Positions 59,110 through 64,000 of a stretch of DNA of 64,000 nucleotides are shown here, piece after piece. The notes under the pieces are model-generated. The model had not been told where the DNA came from and did no database searches. It saw nothing but the letters and a program-made list of their open reading frames with translations. Location: the NCBI RefSeq assembly GCF_923081025.1, contig NZ_CAKLPZ010000001.1, positions 1,612,001-1,676,000 on the forward strand, read 5' to 3'. This stretch comes from Neolewinella maritima. GTDB lineage: Bacteria; Bacteroidota; Bacteroidia; Chitinophagales; Saprospiraceae. Within the stretch, counting starts at the first letter, position 1. Each line of letters opens with the position of its first letter. Position numbers and translations under genes: made by a program.

Positions 59110-59898
59110 TCACCCGCCTTTCGCGCTAAGCGGCGGCGAAGATACTTCGTTTTTTGCTTTTTGCCAGAGTTGCTCCATCGCGGGCAGGTCCATCGCCTCC
59201 AGTCCGCCCGGTCCGGCCCGTTGCTCTACGTACTCAAAGCGCTGACGAAATTTCCGGTTAGTGCGCTCCAGGGCGGTCTCGGGATCGATGCCCTGCCAGC
59301 GGGCGTAGTTGATCAAGCTGAACAGCAGATCGCCGAACTCTGCTTCCCGCTCCGCGACTGTATCGGCGAGCCGGAACTCCTCCAGTTCTTCCCGCACCTT
59401 GTCCCAAACCTGCTCCGTATTGTCCCAGTCAAAACCGAACTGGGCGGTCTTTTCCTGCATGCGCATCGCCTTTATGACGGCCGGCAGCGCGGTGGGGACC
59501 CCGGATAGTACGGTCTTCTTGCCCTTCCCCTCGGCTAGTTTGATGGCCTCCCAGTTGCGCTTGACGGCGGCCTCATCGTCTGCCACTACATCGCCGTAGA
59601 TATGGGGATGGCGTACGATCAGCTTTTCGCATACGCTGTTGAGCGCATCGGTGATATCCCAGGCCTTCTGCTCGGAGGCGATCTTGGCGTAGAATACCAG
59701 ATGCAGCATCAGATCACCCACTTCCTCCTTGATGCCCTCGAGATCTTCCGAGAGCAGTTCGTCGGCTAGCTCATACGTTTCCTCGATGGTGAGTTTGCGC
59801 AGCGTCTGGAACGTTTGTTTGCGGTCCCAGGGGCACTGCTCGCGTAGTTCGTCCATGATGGTGAGCAAGCGTTGGAAGGCGGTCTGTGCGGCAGTCAT
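59110..59898 (-). CDS. mazG: Nucleoside triphosphate pyrophosphohydrolase MazG
   Basis: A 262-residue house-cleaning enzyme that hydrolyses NTPs/dNTPs to monophosphates and PPi. MDELREQCPWDRKQTFQTLRKLTIEETYELADEL and EEVGDLMLHLVFYAKIA carry the Glu/Asp metal ligands of the first MazG domain; EEFRLADTVAEREAEFGDLLFSLINYARW is the second. RHPHIYGDVVADDEAAVKRNWE links them. Start is the ATG at MTAAQTAFQRLL. A GACCTTTG box (one mismatch) lies five bases before it. Confidence 0.95.
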   Translation of the reverse strand: MTAAQTAFQRLLTIMDELREQCPWDRKQTFQTLRKLTIEETYELADELLSEDLEGIKEEVGDLMLHLVFYAKIASEQKAWDITDALNSVCEKLIVRHPHIYGDVVADDEAAVKRNWEAIKLAEGKGKKTVLSGVPTALPAVIKAMRMQEKTAQFGFDWDNTEQVWDKVREELEEFRLADTVAEREAEFGDLLFSLINYARWQGIDPETALERTNRKFRQRFEYVEQRAGPGGLEAMDLPAMEQLWQKAKNEVSSPPLSAKGG

Positions 59899-59903
59899 GG
59901 CAG

Positions 59904-59911
59904 CAAAGGTC
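59904..59911 (-). promoter_or_regulatory. Possible -7 box for mazG, near-leaderless
   Basis: Minus-strand GACCTTTG, one mismatch from TAnnTTTG, with CTGCC before the ATG; spacing matches rimK and DUF2059. Confidence 0.35.
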
Positions 59912-59932
59912 CGCAATTTTCGTGCGGCGGTC

Positions 59933-59940
59933 TATATTTG
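59933..59940 (+). promoter_or_regulatory. -7 box TATATTTG for outer-membrane barrel gene
   Basis: Perfect TAnnTTTG match 20 bases before the TTG start at 59961. It supports that start, since upstream in-frame codons would be untranscribed. Confidence 0.5.
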
Positions 59941-59960
59941 AATTCCTAAAACCCATCCGT

Positions 59961-60740
59961 TTGCGTTCTTTCTGGTGGTTGCTGGTATGTGCTGGCAACC
60001 TGTTATATGCGCAGTCGCCCGGTCTGCTGCCTCCCGACGTAGCTACCCGCGCGCTGGGCGGTGCCGGCCTGACCCAGTCGGGCGCCGCTGCCCTCTGGAC
60101 TAACCCCGCCGGACTGGCCGGTACTGCGCAGTTCAGCGGCAACGCCACCGTAGAGCAGCGTTTCGGCCTGTCGGACCTGCGACTTGCGGGCATTGCCCTT
60201 GCGGTGCCGGGTGGATTCGGGCTGCGCCTAGCACACTACGGCTACGCTGGATACGCGCAGACTACGCTAGTGGGGATGTATGGCCGTAGCCTGACGAACC
60301 GTCTGGATATTGGGCTCGAACTCGGGGGGGCTATGCTGGCCGTACCACAGCACGAAGGTCGGTCAGCAGCAACGGCCGGACTGGGGGCACGCTATCGGAT
60401 GGCAGAGAACTGGAGCGTGGCCGCGAGCTACCGCACATTCGTGGGCGAACAACCCTACAGCACCTACCGACTCGGTATCGGCTACCGACCGGGTGCGCAG
60501 CTAGCACTACACGCAGAGGTCAGCTATACCGGACGCACGAGTCTACAGTTCCACATGGGTATCGAATACACGCTGGCCGAACGGGTAGTACTGCGGATCG
60601 GTGTCGATTCGGGTAGACGGGAAGTGAGTGGTGGCATAGGGTACCTTATGGACGGAGGTGTAGAACTCGCGTTGACAACCGCCTACCACGAACAACTCGG
60701 TCTGACTCCGGTAGCCGGAATTATCTTTCGCCCGGAATAG
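59961..60740 (+). CDS. Small FadL/PorV-like outer-membrane beta-barrel protein
   Basis: A 259-residue barrel protein. The likely start is TTG, giving the signal peptide MRSFWWLLVCAGNLLYAQ; no ATG fits, and a -7 box just upstream supports it. The N-terminal ATRALGGAGLTQSGAAALWTNPAGLAG is the segment shared by FadL, PorV and PorQ-type proteins. Alternating strands with aromatic girdles follow (LRLAHYGYAGYAQTTLVGMYGRSL, WSVAASYRTFVGE). It ends FRPE without a typical OmpA C-terminal Phe. Cargo or ligand unknown. The proline dehydrogenase gene follows after 81 bases. Confidence 0.8.
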   Translation: MRSFWWLLVCAGNLLYAQSPGLLPPDVATRALGGAGLTQSGAAALWTNPAGLAGTAQFSGNATVEQRFGLSDLRLAGIALAVPGGFGLRLAHYGYAGYAQTTLVGMYGRSLTNRLDIGLELGGAMLAVPQHEGRSAATAGLGARYRMAENWSVAASYRTFVGEQPYSTYRLGIGYRPGAQLALHAEVSYTGRTSLQFHMGIEYTLAERVVLRIGVDSGRREVSGGIGYLMDGGVELALTTAYHEQLGLTPVAGIIFRPE

Positions 60741-60821
60741 GAGCTACCAAATCACCAACCTCTTTACGACTTTCGTGTTTTGCCTGTATGTAGCCTACGG
60801 CGACATCATCTAGCCTATCCT

Positions 60822-62072
60822 ATGAAAGACATGAACGGCCCGGTGCCGAACTTCCCCCTCGCCGAACGCGCACGTGCCGAGTGGGCCACCGAGCAGCCCC
60901 TGCCGGACTTCACCGACACCCAACTCACCTTTAGCCACCTCGATAATACTCGGCTGCGCGCCACGCGGGAGCTGTTTCGACTGATGGGTCTGCCCTGGCT
61001 CACCCGCATCATGGGTTCCATGGGCGTGCAGGCCATTAACTGGGGTCTACCCGGCGCTAAGTGGATGGTCAAAAACACCCTATACAAGCAATTTGTCGGC
61101 GGCACCACGCTCGAGGCCGCCGAACAGGCGATCGCCCGCCTGGCTACGCGTGAGGTGGACAGTATATTAGATTACGGGGCGGAAGGCAAGGACACTTCCG
61201 AAGGCATGCAGGCCGCCTTTGAAGAGAGCCTGCGGGCCACCCGATTTGCCTCCGAGACGCCTGCCGCGATCGGCTCGGTCGTAAAGATGACCAGCCTCGT
61301 ACCCAATGAGGTACTGGAGCAGTACAACGACACGATACTCGACTTTTCCAATCTACCGCATCCTGCACTCGCTGCCGGAGTAGCCCACCTGGAAGAAATA
61401 TGCGCACTCGGGCGCGACCGCGGGTGCGAAGTCTACCTCGATGCTGAGGAGAGCTGGATCCAGCACACCATCGATCAGACGGCCGAGTACCTGATGAGCC
61501 GGTACAATCAGGAGGGACACGTAGTCTTCACTACCTGCCAACTCTACCGGCACGATCGCCTGGCCTACCTCAAGGCAGCGCACCTGCGTGCCCGCCAGGG
61601 AGGCTACAAGTTTGCCCTCAAGATCGTGCGGGGCGCCTACATGGTGAAGGAGCGGCAACGTGCCGCCGACCAGGGGTATCCCTCGCCCATTCAGCCAGAT
61701 ATACAGAGTACCCACCGCGATTTTGATGCAGCAGCCGCCTACTGCCTGTCGCACCACGACGAGATCGCCTGCTGTGTGGCCAGCCACAATCAGGATAGCG
61801 TGATGACGATGCTGGAGGCTATGCGCAGCGCGCAGGTGGCGCGCAACCATCCGAACGTTCGCTTCAGCCAGCTGCTGGGAATGAGCGGTCACCTGACCTT
61901 CAATCTAGCGGAGGGAGGCTACAACGTGAGCAAATACATGGTCTATGGCCCGGTACGGGAAGTGCTTCCCTACCTGGTAAGGCGAGCCCAGGAGAACACC
62001 TCCGTTACTGGTGAGGCGGGTCGGGAACTGCGGATGTTGGAGGAGGAGTTGCAGCGGCGGGCGGCCCTTTAA
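60822..62072 (+). CDS. Proline dehydrogenase
   Basis: A 416-residue FAD enzyme that oxidises proline to pyrroline-5-carboxylate and passes electrons to quinone. The barrel core is visible: VYLDAEESWIQHTIDQTAEYLM, VFTTCQLYRHDRLAYL, KFALKIVRGAYMVKERQRA and the C-terminal YMVYGPVREVLPYLVRRAQENTSV with the conserved substrate-binding Arg residues. This is the stand-alone (monofunctional) form; no P5C dehydrogenase is adjacent. Start is ATG 60822 (MKDMNGPVPNF); ATG 60831 is also possible. Its last 68 bases overlap the end of the convergent AI-2E gene. Confidence 0.93.
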   Translation: MKDMNGPVPNFPLAERARAEWATEQPLPDFTDTQLTFSHLDNTRLRATRELFRLMGLPWLTRIMGSMGVQAINWGLPGAKWMVKNTLYKQFVGGTTLEAAEQAIARLATREVDSILDYGAEGKDTSEGMQAAFEESLRATRFASETPAAIGSVVKMTSLVPNEVLEQYNDTILDFSNLPHPALAAGVAHLEEICALGRDRGCEVYLDAEESWIQHTIDQTAEYLMSRYNQEGHVVFTTCQLYRHDRLAYLKAAHLRARQGGYKFALKIVRGAYMVKERQRAADQGYPSPIQPDIQSTHRDFDAAAAYCLSHHDEIACCVASHNQDSVMTMLEAMRSAQVARNHPNVRFSQLLGMSGHLTFNLAEGGYNVSKYMVYGPVREVLPYLVRRAQENTSVTGEAGRELRMLEEELQRRAAL

Positions 62073-63186
62073 CGGCTGGCGCCTGTACGGTATGACCCTC
62101 CATGAGCGCACGCTGACCTCCGTAATCACGACCCATCATCTCCCATACGGTAATGAATAGGGCTGCTAATGTGGGGCCGATCACGAACCCGCTCAGGCCG
62201 AACATGGCTATTCCCCCTAGGGTGGAGATCAGGACCAGGTAGTCCGGCATTTGGGTATCGCGCCCGACCAGTAGGGGGCGTAGCAGGTTGTCTACCAAAC
62301 CGATGATGAGCGCACCGACCACTACGATGATGATGCCGCTCGTGATGTCACCCTGTATGAACATGATGATAGCCGCCGGCACCCAGATAATGGCCGAGCC
62401 ACCGACGGGAAGCAAAGCTAGTAACATCATAGCCACCCCCCACAGGAGGGCCGCCGGGATGCCCAAAAAGGCGAACATGATACCTCCGATGGCACCCTGC
62501 ACGAAGGCTACGATGAGGGTACCCTTCAGAGTAGCCCGGGCCACCAGGGCGAAGCGCGCGAACAGCGTCCGTTCCCGGTTGTCGCCCATGGGGATCGTAT
62601 GCACCAGGGCCCGTTCGATCTTCCAGCCATCTACCAAAAAGAAGTAGAGCAGGTAGATCACCAGAGTGAACTGAATGATCGTATTGAGCAGTCCGCTGCC
62701 GAAGGCCAGGGCCCAGTTGGCGGCGTACTGTCCGGCTTGTCCGACGGTCTCGTTCAGGTTCGTGCGCAGATCGTCGGTACTGACGCCAAACTCGCTGAGC
62801 GCACTCGCTACGCGGGGCAGGTTGTCGTCGACGAAGTCGAAGATGATCTCGGTATTGAAGTTGCCCGCCTGGATATCGTTGTACACCGCAATGGCCTGCT
62901 CGACCAGCGCCAGCGTGAGTAAGGCCAGTGGCACCAGCACGAAGAGCACGACCAGCAGGGTAGTGAGTCCGGCGGCTAAGCCATCGCGGCCACCGAGCCA
63001 TACGCGTAGTTTGCGGTACACGCCGAAGAAGATGATAGCCAGTACCGCCCCCCAGAAACAGGTGAGGAGGAACGGCCCGATCAGGCCAAAGAATCCGATG
63101 GTGGTGAGGGCCACCAACAGAAAAAAGATGTTCCGTTTTACCCGCCGGGCGAGCTGTCGGGAAGATTCGGTGCCCATGTTGCGCAT
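62005..63186 (-). CDS. AI-2E-family permease
   Basis: A 393-residue membrane protein of the AI-2E/PerM family, carriers or ion exchangers with about eight helices; the quorum-signal name is historical. Segments: NIFFLLVALTTIGFFGLIGPFLLTCFWGAVLAIIFF, LTTLLVVLFVLVPLALLTLALV, LLPVGGSAIIWVPAAIIMFIQGD, LIIGLVDNLLRPLLVGRD and ISTLGGIAMFGLSGFVIGPTLAALF, the last two being family marks. After the core comes a ~30-residue Pro/Ala-rich tail (PAVKGPPAAATPPPTSAVPDPP), most of it in the overlap with proline dehydrogenase. Start may be 63186 or the ATG at 63177. Confidence 0.9.
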   Translation of the reverse strand: MRNMGTESSRQLARRVKRNIFFLLVALTTIGFFGLIGPFLLTCFWGAVLAIIFFGVYRKLRVWLGGRDGLAAGLTTLLVVLFVLVPLALLTLALVEQAIAVYNDIQAGNFNTEIIFDFVDDNLPRVASALSEFGVSTDDLRTNLNETVGQAGQYAANWALAFGSGLLNTIIQFTLVIYLLYFFLVDGWKIERALVHTIPMGDNRERTLFARFALVARATLKGTLIVAFVQGAIGGIMFAFLGIPAALLWGVAMMLLALLPVGGSAIIWVPAAIIMFIQGDITSGIIIVVVGALIIGLVDNLLRPLLVGRDTQMPDYLVLISTLGGIAMFGLSGFVIGPTLAALFITVWEMMGRDYGGQRALMEGHTVQAPAVKGPPAAATPPPTSAVPDPPHQ

Positions 63187-63332
63187 TTAGTGTACTAGTA
63201 CCCCGCCTGGCCTACGGTGTTCGGGTGGAGCAGTCAGACCACAAAATATAAGTCCGAAGCATCCAGATTTTGTGTGTCTTAGGTACCCTACCGGACGCTC
63301 CACCGTTAGTACCGTGTTTACCTTGCCTACTT
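63187..63332. other. Divergent intergenic region
   Basis: No gene. It holds a perfect palindrome GTACTAGTAC (63192-63201), widely spaced 8-bp arms GGTGGAGC / GCTCCACC (63224-63231 and 63297-63304) and a TACCTTGC box (63319-63326) six bases before the PorV-family ATG. Roles unproven. Confidence 0.35.
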
Positions 63333-64000
63333 ATGCAGCTACCCCTACGCCTTTGTCTGTCCGTTTGCTTACTAAGCTTCAGTTTCCTTCACGCGCAGAA
63401 GTATAGTAATGAGTTTCTCTCCATCGGTGTCGGCGCCCGGGCCCACGGCATGGGTACGGCCGTGATCGCATCCCAGCAGGATATCTATGCCGCCGCCTGG
63501 AACCCCGCCGGTCTCGCCGGCCTGGACCCGGACCGCGGACTGGAAATCGGAGCTATGCACGCCGAATGGTTCGGTGGGGTAGGGAACTTCGACTACCTGG
63601 GCGTGACCCTTCCCCTCAGCAGTAAGAACCAGCGGCTGGGCTTCAGTTTGATCCGCTTTGGCATCGATCAGATCCCCAATACCCTATCGCTGTACGAAGC
63701 GGATGGTACCATCAACTTCGACAACGTCACCGAATTCTCGGCCGCCGACTATGCCTTTCTCGGTACCTACGCCCGGGCCTACGTCAGGGGTAAGCAGACC
63801 CTCCGCGTAGGCGGTAATGTCAAGGTCATTCACCGTAACATCGGAGAGTTTGCCAGCAGCTGGGGGTTCGGGCTGGATTTGGGCGTGCAACTACAGCGGC
63901 GCGACTGGACCTTTGCGCTACTGGGTCGAGACATCACCACCACCTTTAATGCATGGAGCTTTTCCTTCACCGATGCGGAGCGCGACATCCTGGAATTGAC
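63333..64000 (+). CDS. PorV/PorQ-family outer-membrane protein, N-terminal part
   Basis: An open frame runs off the window end; 222 codons are visible. ATG 63333 begins a signal peptide, MQLPLRLCLSVCLLSFSFLHAQ. Then comes KYSNEFLSIGVGARAHGMGTAVIASQQDIYAAAWNPAGLAGL, the PorV/PorQ family N-terminus, and barrel strands (GLEIGAMHAEWFGGVGNFDYLGVTLPL, VGGNVKVIHRNIGEFASSWGFGLDLGVQL). PorV delivers T9SS cargo for anchoring; PorQ is a related OM protein. Which member this is cannot be decided without the C-terminus. The two T9SS cargo genes in the window fit its presence. Confidence 0.9.
   Translation, partial: MQLPLRLCLSVCLLSFSFLHAQKYSNEFLSIGVGARAHGMGTAVIASQQDIYAAAWNPAGLAGLDPDRGLEIGAMHAEWFGGVGNFDYLGVTLPLSSKNQRLGFSLIRFGIDQIPNTLSLYEADGTINFDNVTEFSAADYAFLGTYARAYVRGKQTLRVGGNVKVIHRNIGEFASSWGFGLDLGVQLQRRDWTFALLGRDITTTFNAWSFSFTDAERDILEL

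Overview
The window reads as ordinary chromosome of a GC-rich Bacteroidota, most likely a Saprospiria/Lewinella-type organism. Direct support: gliding-motility ABC genes (gldA, gldF), one type A and one type B type-IX-secretion (T9SS) sorting domain, a PorV/PorQ-family outer-membrane protein at the right edge, a Bacteroidota-style L32 and initiator tRNA, many short lipoproteins, and repeated promoter -7 boxes of the Bacteroidota form TAnnTTTG. The family-level placement is inference. I see no insertion sequence, prophage, CRISPR array, integrase or defence island. There are about 56 protein genes and one tRNA, packed tightly with many 4-base ATGA/GTGA overlaps.

Layout. 1-9.3 kb: end of an AGCS amino-acid symporter, a lipoprotein, a copper-type P-ATPase with a PA0069-type radical SAM protein, an orphan secreted protein, an OmpA lipoprotein, a DUF2027/Smr protein and a methyltransferase. 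9.3-20.5 kb: sterol-desaturase-like hydroxylase, DUF2059, a GDPD/GH113-like pair, a GT-C-like membrane protein, a T9SS cargo protein, a lipoprotein, coaE and a SulP transporter. 20.6-25.7 kb: 2Fe-2S ferredoxin, initiator tRNA with promoter and terminator, AsmA protein, RNase D. 25.7-33 kb (minus): a seven-gene run rimK, aspartoacylase-like, gldA, unknown secreted protein, gldF, recQ, GT4. 33-38.3 kb (plus): a five-gene run of two FG-GAP lipoproteins, mnmH and two TRAP permeases. 38.3-45 kb: MFS transporter, aminotransferase, gamma-glutamyltransferase, CtlX-like hydrolase, an unknown lipoprotein. 45-53 kb (minus): oligopeptidase B, a homogentisate-phytyltransferase-like UbiA enzyme, RidA, L32, DUF177, an unknown membrane protein and a type B T9SS cargo protein. 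53-57.4 kb: cytochrome c lipoprotein, dnaA with an unusual repeat-bearing leader, and 5'-nucleotidase halves as separate genes. 57.5-64 kb: fabD, DUF151 nuclease, mazG, two FadL/PorV-like barrels, proline dehydrogenase and an AI-2E-family permease.

No clearly new defence or mobile system is visible. The best leads are: a set of CAGTAAnC repeats in the dnaA leader; -7 boxes only about five bases from the start codon at several genes, suggesting leaderless mRNAs; an intrinsic terminator lying inside the last codons of the opposing oligopeptidase B gene; an unknown secreted protein between gldA and gldF with no gldG in sight; and TRAP permeases without a binding protein in a run with mnmH and FG-GAP lipoproteins. 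Amino-acid turnover (symporter, aminotransferase, gamma-glutamyltransferase, CtlX, proline dehydrogenase, oligopeptidase B) is a recurring theme and fits a protein-degrading marine-type heterotroph. That lifestyle is inference.
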